64,000 nt of DNA from Eutrigla gurnardus (Eukaryota > Chordata > Actinopteri > Perciformes > Triglidae): the NCBI GenBank assembly GCA_963514095.1, contig OY741273.1, forward strand, positions 19,898,546 through 19,962,545, given 5' to 3'. The translations under genes and the position numbers were made by a program. The stretch's first letter is position 1; the number at the start of each line of letters is the position of its first letter. This document shows positions 23,431 to 34,900 of this stretch, piece after piece. Below the pieces are notes generated by a model, which made no database searches, had not been told where the DNA came from, and saw only the letters and a program-made list of their open reading frames with translations.

Positions 23431-24804
23431 CAAGGGCTGTAATGTTACATGTATTCATACAGAAACAATCCGGTATAGGCAAACAGCTGTTTGTTTTTAC
23501 CATTTGCACACAAATTGTGGAGGGTGTTACCCGGAAAGTTTTGGCAGTTGTCAGTTGTAGCATGCTAGTTGGTTTAGCCCGGTTAGCCAGTTTAATAAAA
23601 CTCGATGGACCATGAAAACCACAAAACTGTGTGCCGTTAATTTGCGAAGGCATCACCTAAATGTATGGATTAGCGATACGATACAAAAACAGTCATACAG
23701 GCTCCTCCCACTCTATATTATGTCATGGTTGTTGGGTGGTTTGATTGTTGTCTTGGCAAGATGTATAGTTCCCTGCCCACCGTGTACATAACCCTCCTTT
23801 TGTCCTGTCATTCCTTCAATTCCTTTGTCTTTTCCACTCAGGCTGCTATCTGATAGGAGCAGGATGGAAGGTGGAGCACTAACTGAGCCCCGACCCATCA
23901 GGCAGCACTGCGACATTAGTATCTGTCATCTGCCACTCACATCACAGCCGTCCTAGAACAACAATAAACAAACCAAGAAAAGACATATCTACGCTCTCAT
24001 ACAAGAAACAATCTCAATTTTCTATATACAGCCAATCTCTTGTTCATCCTTGTTTTGCCACTTTTTATTCGCCAGCTCTGCTGGGAGTGAAATACTCCGG
24101 CTGCCAAGTTGGATAGACAGCATGGGGCGCTTTGATCTGGACTTTCTTTTATAGACATGCACACACATATGGTCCTCTCACACACGACACATATTGAAAT
24201 AGTAGTTTTTGGGTTTGTGTGTGTGTTATTGCTGTTGCCAGGCACGCAGATGAAAGGGGAGCAGAGGACTAAGATGTATGCCAGTCAGATCACAACCACT
24301 CTTTGTGCTCGTGACACTTTGCCACTTGATTTAACATCGGTGCCTCTAAAATCTCTCACTCTTAGATCGACGACTCCACCGGCGCACACCACTCTTTAGG
24401 CGGTACTTTTCACATGGATATAGATACAAACGCTGCTGTAATGAAGATATATAATTGACTTCATGCATGACCAATGAAGCAACGGTCCACTTAGGGTTAG
24501 AAGAAGGACCTTTACATAGTGTGCTTGCCTGGGCTCTTATGAGTGTGTGAATATGAATGTGTGTGCAATCCTACAGTACCGACGACCGCGAGTATCTTTT
24601 ATAGGGACGCCCTTAGTCAACTTGCACTTTTAAAATAAAGGTGCGGGAAAATCACGCTCTTTGGAAATTCAAGGCGTTTGTGAGGGTGTGCTGGACAAGC
24701 TTAATCACATAACGGATGGAGATAATCCAGAGTCAACCCAGTTAATATGGTCCTTGTTTGCCTTTTATGTAACCAGGTTATTATTGTTTATGTAAGCACG
24801 GCAG

Positions 24805-24805
<1 letters not shown>
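23431..24805. other. non-genic
   Basis: No gene recognised. Short CA/GT-like patches occur at 24,156-24,230. The remaining sequence is unique. Confidence 0.45.
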
Positions 24806-24898
<93 letters not shown>

Positions 24899-24910
24899 GT
24901 GCGTGTGTGT
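24806..24910. repeat. (GT)n microsatellite, 105 bp
   Basis: Longest microsatellite in the window. The GT run has two GC interruptions near its 3' end (24,893-24,902). Alternating purine-pyrimidine sequence of this length can adopt Z-DNA. Confidence 0.97.
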
Positions 24911-27900
24911 ATTACGTCGTGAGTGAACCCAGCCTCTATGCAGATGGTGCATTCAATTGTTTTCAGATGCTCAATATCCCAGCTGTTCTTACACTAGACG
25001 ACACTACGACATATTCCCATGGATCACATGGCCTGGTTGTGCGCACCGCAGGGTGGCCTTAGTTTGTGGTGGATTCTATTAATTATTGAATGATTTTACA
25101 CGGATGGCCATTTTGGGTGATTGAGAAGCTCAAAGCTTGTGTGGGTAATGCCTTTTCAGATCCATATTTTGTTATATTTAGTTGACATTCTCATTACATC
25201 CGGAATCAAATCAGTAAATCAAATGTTCTGGCAAAATCCTTGTGTCACCTGAGTCTTCCACAAGCTGCTAGCTTGACAGCTGTGAGTATAATAACAGCCA
25301 TGTTTTCTTTGTGTATGTTCAGTGATGATGATGTGTTCCTGTTCATATTGAGAATTCTGGGGGAGTGGTATTTGAGGGAGGCCCAAAGGGATGGGTTGCC
25401 AGTGTTTCTGCATTGGCATCTTGTGTGGGCTACATTTAGCCACTTTTGGAGCTAATGCCGCCAGCTACTTCTACCGGAAAATAGCTTTTAACCTTACTGG
25501 TTACACCAGTCTTAAGCTCATGTCATGTAATTAACACAAGGAGTTCTTTCATTTCTAGATTTCCAGATGTTGTTTTTGTCTGTCACCTCACCAACCATTG
25601 GCGATACTTTATTTATTTTGCCTTTTTATTCTCCGGGTGGCATTTATGAAAACCTCATGATAAGTGACCTTTCTCATGTGACACCAGCATAGGGAGAAAT
25701 GTGCCCCCGTTCTGTTAAACCCCCACTGAATTACAACCGTCAATTAGATCCTTATACATAAACATAAATACTGTTTTACAATTCCCCATAAACATTTCTG
25801 AAATGGCGGGTGATTAACCTATGATTTCCTGGCCAAATAGCTTTACCAAATAGCCAGTCATCATGTCGAGCCATTCAGATGACGAATGTCCAGCATTGGG
25901 TAATTGATGTATGGAAGACAGCGTCGGCCTGCCAGGCCCCTTCCTCTGCATTGTCCCCCCCCCCAATGCCCTGCTGGGATCGTTTAGTATTTATTCGCCT
26001 GACTCGGCTCCTTTATGGCCCTGCTCTGCTTAATGGGCCAAAAGAGAGCCGCGGATCGCACTTTACCTCCCCTCGTAAGATGATGCATGTTGGGATTCTG
26101 CTCAGATACAGTGAACTTGGAGTATTTCACAAACGAAGCTTACTAAGTTCCAGGTAAGATTTAGAGCCCACACTGACTCCTGGTCCACCCAGTAAGTGTG
26201 TGTTTCACTTGTTATTGTAAGAACCTTCACCGTGAGTATTGGTTTCCCAGCATACAACCTTAGCATAGGTGGAATAAGTCATTATTTACATGTTTTGAGT
26301 TGATCTCAAGTTTGGTAGTCTGCGTTGAACTTTATATATTCGATTCAACACCATCACAAACCTCCAAAATGAGAATAAATTTGAGTCTCCCTCTTAAGCA
26401 GATTCAAGAAAAAACATCCCCATGTGCAGGTAGGATTTATTGCATGGGTTATACAAATGTATTCATTATCAGTTGTGTTGAAATTATGCATATATGAAAA
26501 ATCATCCAATGACCGAAACATTGTAAGTGATATTAAGGTCATCGTTTAAAAAATGTAATCAATATTACCAGCATATGGCATATGTTTGTTTGTTTTTTGG
26601 CTTTAAAAAAAAACAAAAACATTTTGAGATACTTCCTTGAAATATGGCCAACATAGAAGCTGATCCTTTCTAATTTTAATCTGTCACTATGCTTTCAGGC
26701 TAGCAGCCATTAATAACTATGACTTTAATTTTTTTCAGAAGGCACATTATGTCCTACCACTTCTGGGCAGACAGACTCCAGAATAAATACAGCCTCACAA
26801 ATACAGATACAACCTGCTAGCAAATAACCAGACACAGAGCAACATGAGCTTAATAATACTAGTACTACCATTTCTACTACTACTACTACTACTACTAATA
26901 ATAATAATAATACTACTACTACTAATAATAATAATATTGCATTCACTTTACATCATTTCACATTCAGGCTTCACATGGAGCCTCTGCTCATTTTACTACT
27001 GCAATATGGAAAAACATGTCCTCGCAATGTAATTTAATGCTGAGGTATTAAACAGCAACAACTGCATAAACGGAAAATCCTCAATCAAAAGCAAACACTC
27101 AAAATGCTTGATGACTAAAAAGTATGCTGCTGCTAAAGATGTAGGTCGTCTCATTGTCTAACTAGCCTCCCACCCTGTGCCCCACCACCATCACCACCAC
27201 CTGTGTTATTATAAATTCCCACTGCTGGCTTGCAAGGCCAACACCTGAATATTATATTCTTCATATCTCTGTCACTATCTGGTGATTGTCTCTGCCATCA
27301 GTCTTCCATCCCTCCCCATCCTTAGCCTAAACTGTGCCAGTTCAGAGCCTTTATAATCCCCTAAATTCTTTTCTAAATGACCGACTAGTCCTACAGTGTC
27401 CCCTGAAAGACTCAGCATTATTGAATGAAATGTGGTAAACGCCGCCGCTGGGGAAAATTAATGCCACATCGTATCACTCTCACCCTTCATCTCCTCCCAT
27501 GTGTTCGGCCCCACTATTGTCTTTATTGAGGGATTGAAGCTGAAGACTGATATTCCCTATTTCTATCCGTCTGCCAGTGGGGCTGCCTTAGTCTAGTCAA
27601 ACGCAATACAGAGCTGTCACTTTTGATCAATATTATAGAGATTGCTCAGGCCTTCTTTTTTTATCTTCTCAATGGCCCTTTATAGAGAGTCATTTCCATT
27701 CGTTTTGTGTTTGCCAGCCATTAAAGGCGAGGAGTGAGACTTCACAGGAGTGCTTAAAACAAAGAGAAAAGAACAGAAACATCCATTTTGAAGAACTCGG
27801 GTGGAAGGATGCTAAATACAAATTAATCATTGCCTCCTACAAAGTGCAGCCATACAGTCCTTTGATGATTCACCCTAAAAGGATAGGTTTTCCTGCCATG

Positions 27901-30900
27901 TACGCCTTCCTCTTTATGACAAAGCCTGCCTCTTAAATTTCTAGCAGCTGTTTTAGCTATTCAGGTTTTTCTATTGATGAGTTTTCATGAAAAGGACAGT
28001 CAACTTAAAGGTGCAATGCACGAGATTTAAAGCATTTTAAATGATGCTCCTTGCATAGCCGGCCCGCAGCGCATGGTTTTAGTGCATGCTAGTGCACTTA
28101 AGCCTTCCCCACTCAGGTCAACGCCATTGAGGATTGTCAGCACCTTTGCCCTATTTTGCGCTATTAGCGCTGTTCAAGAGAACATAAATGCTCTCAATTC
28201 TGTAAGTACAATGGTGCTTTATTTGACAAAATACAGCACCAAGTACATCCACAAGGATCATGCTAGAAAGTATGAAACGGAAGAGAAAAGTAAGAAGAAA
28301 TGTGTATGGAAATGATCTCCTGTCCACTGAATCTCCGCACCAACCAATCACTTCGCAGGTGACAAAGGACAGTCGGAAATTAAACACCTTTGTAAATGGT
28401 ACCCTGCAACATTGCGAGGGGAGAATGAGAAGATTTGAGCTACTGCTACCCTGCCCGTGTCTGCTTTCAATATCTATGCTAATTCATTGAAGAATCCGGC
28501 AGAATTGTTCCGAACCGACTTCTTGTTAGTGAAATAGGTGAGGCTCCAATCATCGGTATCTCTGAGAACAAATCCTCAAATTACAGCGAGCGGCTCATTG
28601 ATGAGAAGAGGGAAGACTTTGAGATTTATTATCAAGATGTATCATCGAGCCGAGATGAGCGTTATCAGTATTGATCACATTGGGTCAAAGTAATTTAGCC
28701 ATGCCATATTTGTGTAAATACAGGCATTAGCGACGTACCCTGTTGTCAGATTCAGTCAGCTTGTAGGTCGATCTGTACACACTGCATGTGCTAGTGTATA
28801 CAATCAGCTGCACAGTTAACATATTTTTTGAGAATCAACATACAATATGTTATGTCATATGTCATTTCATTTCCATCTACTTTAACGAGCTTCCCAATGC
28901 CAAGAGCATACACAGGACTGACACATTCCCTGATAGGCCCAGTTTCTCCAGCATTATTACTGCTTATAAAGTAGTCCTTGTAAAGTAGCTATATAACAAC
29001 CTGTAATTTGGCTTTGTGATATTATCCCACTGGTACCTCCCCATAGTCGGTCTGTTTAAAATGTAGGCTCACCAGAGCCAAATGACAGCCTATTATCGTG
29101 AATCAGTGCTTCATCGGCAGAACTGAAGAAGGGAATACTTTACGCGTCAACACTTACAACCTTTAGCAGGCGGCGGGTCTTTAATTTCTTTCTTTCTTTC
29201 ATTCTTGCTTTATTTCTCCACAAAGATCTGCAGTAATTGCTTTTGTGTGTAGTCCCTTGGATCTATTGTATGAAGATGCTCACGACTAAATCTGAACTCA
29301 TTGGTGCATACCGACTTGAATAAGTGCACTCAGTTGGATGCCTAAGCTGTATGTTTTTTCCTTCAATTTGCCACTACGCTCGTCAACTATTTCATCCGTT
29401 CAGCTGGTAAGCTGTGCAATTTTCAAATTATTTCAGTTTCGACGGTCACAATTTATTTCTGTCTCGCAGCGATGCCACCTTAATGTAATAACGATTAGGT
29501 TGAAATAACTAACGGTGTCTTACCAGAAACCAAGCCTACCCTTTTACTGCTGCTAAAATTCACTACGCCATTTCCAAGTGTTGCATTTTATCTTTGATGG
29601 ATGTCTTTTTCCTTTTAGTGAATTTTGTCCCTCTTCACAAACACATTGGTTAGTTTAGCAAAGCCAGGACAGGAACAGAAACAGACATATTTGGGGGTGA
29701 TGTGTGACATTCTCTATTTGTCCCTATAGAATGCACCCTTTTCAACATTTGCTAGAAATAGAGTTAGAGGCATATTTTGCTTTGTTCAGTATGGCATGTT
29801 CAATGTAGGAATGGGTGAAGAAAGAGCCTGCATCACATATTATGGATAGGTTTCTGAATTGAAGAACATTAATACACTTGTAGCATTTATTTTCTGCAAG
29901 ACACTACAGTTAAATCTCCTCTAGCTCTACCCTGGAAACATCCATATGAGATGAGCTGTGGAAATGTCCCCATTTGAGTCGTATTCAGAAATCTCTTTGT
30001 TCCTCTCCATTGGGTTCCAGCCTAACCCAGCATTGCTATGAATAGAAAATCTGATGGTGATGTAAAGTACCATTGTGCATGGGTGTGTGTTTGTGTGTGG
30101 GTGTGTGTGTGTGTGTGTACATGTGCTGTGGGCACATGATATAGTACATGTCCAAACGGCATCATTTCTTCTTATTTATTATGAATTCACTAGATCAAAA
30201 CAAAAGCTGCCCTACATAAGCTAGGTTAAAAACAGCAACGCTCTTTTTTGATCTTTGTGAATAAAAAAAAGGAAAGTGGCCCACATTGAGATAATGTGTA
30301 TGCTTTGTGTTGTGCAGTGCGTCGAGTGATAGGTTTCAAACTAATTCAGCACTCCACATTACTGCTTTTTGTGTTTTTATATCGTTTTAGATTTAAAGTA
30401 ACCGTCGTTTCAGCACTGGACACACGAGCCTGTCATCATCTTGAATAGTTTTGAATTACGTAAAGGTGTTCTCTGTCTGTATTAAGTTTGTGGTACACAC
30501 TTATTAATACACCTGGCTCACATAATTAAGGATGCTGAAGATGAACAAGAAGCAGTTTGACACACCTCATGAAGCTCTGGTGCATGTTCAGCCATTTAAA
30601 TCCAAAGGTGTAGTTCAAAACGTCCGCGTCATTTGGTTTCATTGCATGTGGGCCTTAAGGATTCAAGTGATGATTTTTCAAAACATTACCATGGCCATAA
30701 AAAGAAAGATCAATTTGGCAAAAATATTTTTCTTGAAGCCCTCAACTGATTTGGTGTCAAATATCCATCCAGGGTCACATGCCACTGAACTAACCACTGA
30801 CTGACATGGATGGACTATCTCTGTGTTTCAGTTCATCTATGATTCATGCATGATTCACAATCAATATATAGGTTTTTATGTTCTTGTCGTGTTCATTTGC

Positions 30901-31285
30901 GGTATGCTTTTGCCATTCTGGATTCATCATGTGCTAACCTGGTCCGGATTGGCTGGCGAAGGTTGTAAGTTTCACTGATCTAATGATGCAGGGTTTAGAC
31001 ACAACTGACTGCTGTGCCAATAGAGGTCATGTACTACACAGATCAAGATAAAGAGCCTGCGATAGTGTGTGTGTGCGCACACTCTGTATCTGTGTCCATG
31101 TATGTGTGAGTGTATGTTTCTTTCTTTTATTGATGTGCCCTGATCTTTGTGCATAGAAGGAGGTGTCGACGATACTGGTGAGTCATTATGCTGGCGTAAT
31201 TACTTTGTAAGACCATTGGACTGCAACATCTTTTAATTAGGAATCTTGAAGACTGAACTTTTTTTTGCATGCATGCATTCATGTA
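24911..31285. other. non-genic, mostly unique sequence
   Basis: No gene recognised over more than 6 kb. Repeat-free stretches at 27,420-27,760 and 28,540-28,720 could be conserved regulatory DNA. 29,187-29,200 is a short TTTC run. 30,079-30,119 is an imperfect GT run. A trinucleotide mosaic at 26,874-26,937 is listed separately. 30,532-30,804 is an open frame with no recognisable domain. Confidence 0.45.
26874..26937. repeat. (CTA)n/(ATA)n trinucleotide mosaic
   Basis: Alternating blocks: CTA units, then ATA units, then CTA units, then ATA units, about 64 bp in all. The block structure suggests an ATA array interrupted by a point change that itself spread by slippage. Confidence 0.9.
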
Positions 31286-31389
31286 CAATGGCGTATTAGG
31301 GCCACTGTATTCTATGAATATTTCCCCCTCTCTCGGCTCTGTATTTTTTGGTTTGTTTGTTTTTCTACAGTGGCCCTAATACGCCGTTG
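31286..31389. mobile_element. 104-bp palindromic MITE
   Basis: The 24-bp arms at 31,286-31,309 and 31,366-31,389 are inverted copies with one mismatch, separated by 56 nt. Each end is flanked by TA, the target duplication expected of Tc1/mariner-type elements. It encodes nothing. The GCGTATTAGGGCCA core is a phrase I associate with dispersed vertebrate repeats, but I cannot name the family. Confidence 0.75.
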
Positions 31390-32379
31390 TATGCATGGGT
31401 CGTTACTTAGTTAACAAAAAATAATAGACACACAAAAACAGTCATCACTGTGTTGCACCAGGAGAGCGATCATGCAAAGCTCTGAGACGCAGTGTTACCC
31501 AATTGGAACTCGGCTAGAGCAGCAACAAGGAAGTACGTCAACTCAAAGATCACAACATCAGATAAAGCCCCCTCCACAGAGGCCCTACATCCACGTTCAA
31601 TTACGGCTCTTGGTGACACAACAAAAACCACTCTCACTGGGCGATAAGGCCAAGAGCAGCTGGCCTCATAGCAGCAGCCTTTGAAAGGCCAAGATAAGAC
31701 CCCAATAGAGATTGGAGGTGGTCAAGGTTAATGTGGAGAGCCAGGATCTGCTCAATTTAGTCAAGAGAATAATTGAGCTCCCGTGGCCTGGCGATAAAGC
31801 AACTTTTAATCTCCCTCAAGTGTTTTTTTTTTTTTAACCTTTTTAATGCTATCTAGAAATCCTTGTGCATAGTCAAGAGGAGTTGCAGCCTCTGCGCTGC
31901 CTAAATGAAAGGAAATAGATATGGGGACCACCTTTGACCCTGACCAACTCCTCACAGACCCCCACTCTCTCAAGGTCAAGGCTGTAAGAGCTTCTGCAAG
32001 AGATGTGGCCACCAACGTATGCATGATTTGCTCTTTAAAATTTCACGATGCAATCTGGGAATCTTCGCCGAGGACTTGCAACAGCCCCTTGGCGCAAGTG
32101 GGGCCATCATAATTGAGAATAAATTCACAGTGAACTGTGAGATTAAAGATTAATGATAAACTAATGCTCATATCAGATTAATCAAGTGATAGGAGTTTAA
32201 ATGTGGATGGCTCCTGGTTTTGGTTTTCATGGTGATAATTACTTTTTTTTTATCACCCTAGTGGAGATCATCAATGAGACAGCATTTAGGAATATTTACT
32301 TTTAATGGATGGACGGGTCAAACAAACACAGCACTTTCACCAAGGAGACAGCTGTTAATATCCCATGTGAAACCAATGT
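31390..32379. other. non-genic, unique sequence
   Basis: No gene recognised. 31,590-31,830 is repeat-free and could be conserved non-coding DNA. Two open frames over 31,472-31,684 and 31,806-32,024 have no known domain. Confidence 0.4.
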
Positions 32380-32456
32380 AACAAACACTTTTTTTAACCC
32401 AATCCACAATATTTTCCTAAACCTAGCCAGATAGTTGTTTTGCCTAAGTTAACCTA
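32380..32456 (-). repeat. dispersed repeat, copy C (partial)
   Basis: Reverse-complemented, it has GGTTAACTTAGGCAAAACAA, then CTATCTGGCTAGGTTTAGG and a GGATTGGGTT segment. These correspond to the GGTTTAG-CAACAAAAC-TACTTGGTTAGGTTTAG module that I associate with the family of copies A and D. Only this module is recognisable. Confidence 0.4.
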
Positions 32457-33602
32457 CATTGGAAGTTTATTTTGAAAAGACACTATGCGTGACACACCGG
32501 TGCTGACACGTCCGTCGCTGACACTGATTAGAGCGCCGTAGCTTGAAGCGTAGAGCCACTCACCAAGCTGCCATGTTTGACGAGTTGGGAGTGAAGATGT
32601 GTTAGCTGCCCACGCCTCACCCACCAGCAATCACGGCTAGCGTCCCTCGCAACAAGCCGCTGACTTAAAAACTGCTCCCGTTTCAAACCTTCTGCAGAGA
32701 CTTCACTAACGACAATTTGTTACGTGGCAGTGAAGAAACTGGGCCGTTTTTCAGTAGAATCACTTTCTCCTGCCACATCATTTTTCTCAGCTCCTCTCTT
32801 GTAGTGTACTTACTCTGTTATCACACCTTGTTTTGATCGGCTATCCACCCATGACTCCCCACCGTCTTGCTCTTTTTTTCTTTCCTTCCCCCTGTCTGTC
32901 TCCAGCTTGAGTACTTCTCAGTCTTTCTCTCTTGCTGTGTGATTTGGGAGCATGTCTGCCGCTATCTGATTGCATCCGTCTTCCCTACATGTTCCTGCCT
33001 TGAATGTCGGGATCGAAGAGCTGGATCTGTGTGTGTGTGTGTGGGTGTGTGTGTTTGTGTGTGTGTGCGCTCACACAACTGCACTAATTGGGATTTCTGG
33101 ATACAGAGCAGGGAGGATGCTTGGCTTCCATGCACATTGGTGCATTATGTATTATGGTGTAATTATCTGTCTGCACTGCCATGTTACTTGTTTGGATGCT
33201 AAAATGACACTTCGAATGAAAGATTCAAATTATGGTCATTTATAAATTAAACTACAAGTCAGACATTACCCTTTGAGTAGTATTTTTAGTTAATATGATA
33301 CAAATTCATTTCGTGAAAATAAAAAAAATTGTTATTCAAGGATGTGGAGAAAATCAAACATCACGATGTGTTTGACCCAATACATCAATATTGATAATGT
33401 AACCGTATTGTAGGGTTGACTTTTGGTGCTTTCACAAATTATTTGCACAGTGATATGTTTGATGAATAATTTGTAGAAGGTCATACCCTACCAGTCTTCT
33501 CGTCTCTTAACTCTCTGAAAGAAAGCAAATTCACCAACCTTTTATAACTTTCAGGGTTACAGCATGATGTCAATCTCTTATAATTAAACAAGCATGTGCG
33601 TG

Positions 33603-33605
<3 letters not shown>
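32457..33605. other. non-genic
   Basis: No gene recognised. An imperfect GT run covers 33,027-33,068. A good polypyrimidine-CAG sequence ends at about 32,906, but the frame after it has no recognisable homology and runs into the GT tract, so no exon is called. Confidence 0.4.

Positions 33606-33690
<85 letters not shown>
33606..33690. repeat. (GT)n microsatellite, 85 bp
   Basis: Uninterrupted GT run. The longest open frame of the window (33,610-34,311, 233 codons) begins with Cys-Val repeats encoded by this tract. Confidence 0.97.
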
Positions 33691-33693
<3 letters not shown>

Positions 33694-33934
33694 ACGTCTG
33701 CGTGTGCTAGTTCGTATATGTGTGAGCTCAGCAGCTCTGCTGAAGGCTCTGCTCACACAGGGGCAACTTTCTGCTTTGTCAGATGCTTGCTTCCTGATGG
33801 AAAGAAGGAAAATAAAAGATTTACACCCACCGACATCAAAACTCTCAAGCTTCCGGGCACCACCATCAGCATTAGTAACAGGCGCCATCCCTCTGCCTTG
33901 TGTTCGTTGACTCTCTGTCTTCCTGGGCCCGCAG

Positions 33935-33998
33935 GGATGCCTACATGCGGGGAACGCGTGTTTTCAACTGCGGAGACGGGCAGCAAAGCGGGGCTTGA
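33935..33998 (+). other. speculative short terminal exon
   Basis: A pyrimidine-rich stretch and CCCGCAG (ending 33,934) form an acceptable 3' splice site. The following 63 nt from GAT encode 20 residues beginning DAYMRGTRVFNC and then a stop at 33,996-33,998. I recognise no protein family. Acceptor-like sequences are common in pyrimidine-rich DNA, so this may be chance. Confidence 0.12.
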
Positions 33999-34850
33999 CT
34001 GCGTGAAACAATGCTCACCAAAATCCATTAGATATGGTCTGATTCATATTTGGAGTGTAATAAGATGCAGCTCAGTGTGTTTTGTCTCTCTGCTTGAATC
34101 GCATATTCAAGCTATCAGAAAAAGGAGAATCACAAAATGGGTGCTTGAGGGCAGGTGTTTTATCCCAGTGGCAGAGCTGCAATATAATAAACTGTACCTG
34201 AATGCAATATGTCAAGTGGATTTCAGGCCAGACTGGCTAGAAAACCTCGGAGATCTCAGAACAATAACTATGAATACATTTCTCGCAGACCCATGTGGGA
34301 TTGAGATTTGATAGATTTATTATCTTAAACGCTTTATAGTCAGAAGGCAGTTTTGGTTCTTGAAGATGTGTTTCTCAAGAAGAAAACATTCCCCTAAATA
34401 GGTAGGAGGGCCTTCACCTCCCATTCCTCGTCTTCATCCCCTTTGCAAAAGACAAAATAATGAGATGGGAAAAATGGCAGAAACTTAATGGAGACCTTTA
34501 CAGCTGATGACAGAGGCAGCCATTCTAAAAGTCACCTGGTATGGGGAGACAAAAAGCTTCCCCTTGAGGAATATCTTCATAATTACAGCTTACGATTGTC
34601 AACATATTTCATCGAAGATGTAGAATGTCAGGTTATAAATAAACCAATAGTCGTAATCTTTGCATGTATGAGTCATGGGTTGGGGGGTTCAAGTTCAAGT
34701 TTTCCTCCGGGCTTCAAGTTCCGTCTTCCTTACTTTTTCCCTCCCGCTGCACTTTCTCTTTGGTGCCTGGAGGATAAAGCTCCATGCTCTGGTTCCTTTG
34801 TGTTCTCTAGCTTTTCAGGCTCTTTCTCTTTCATCTTCTCCTGGACCCCA

Positions 34851-34882
<32 letters not shown>

Positions 34883-34900
34883 ACACACACACACACACAC
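34851..34900. repeat. (CA)n microsatellite
   Basis: CA run of about 50 bp with one GA interruption near 34,877-34,880. Confidence 0.95.

Noticed and set aside
32867..33202. Exon after the CTGTCTCCAG acceptor at about 32,906
   Set aside because: The frame runs into a GT microsatellite and matches no protein I know; polypyrimidine-CAG strings are frequent in this window.
33610..34311. Longest open frame of the window, 233 codons, plus strand
   Set aside because: Its first ~27 residues are Cys-Val repeats from the GT tract, the rest has no recognisable domain, and it has no promoter or splice context. Probably chance.
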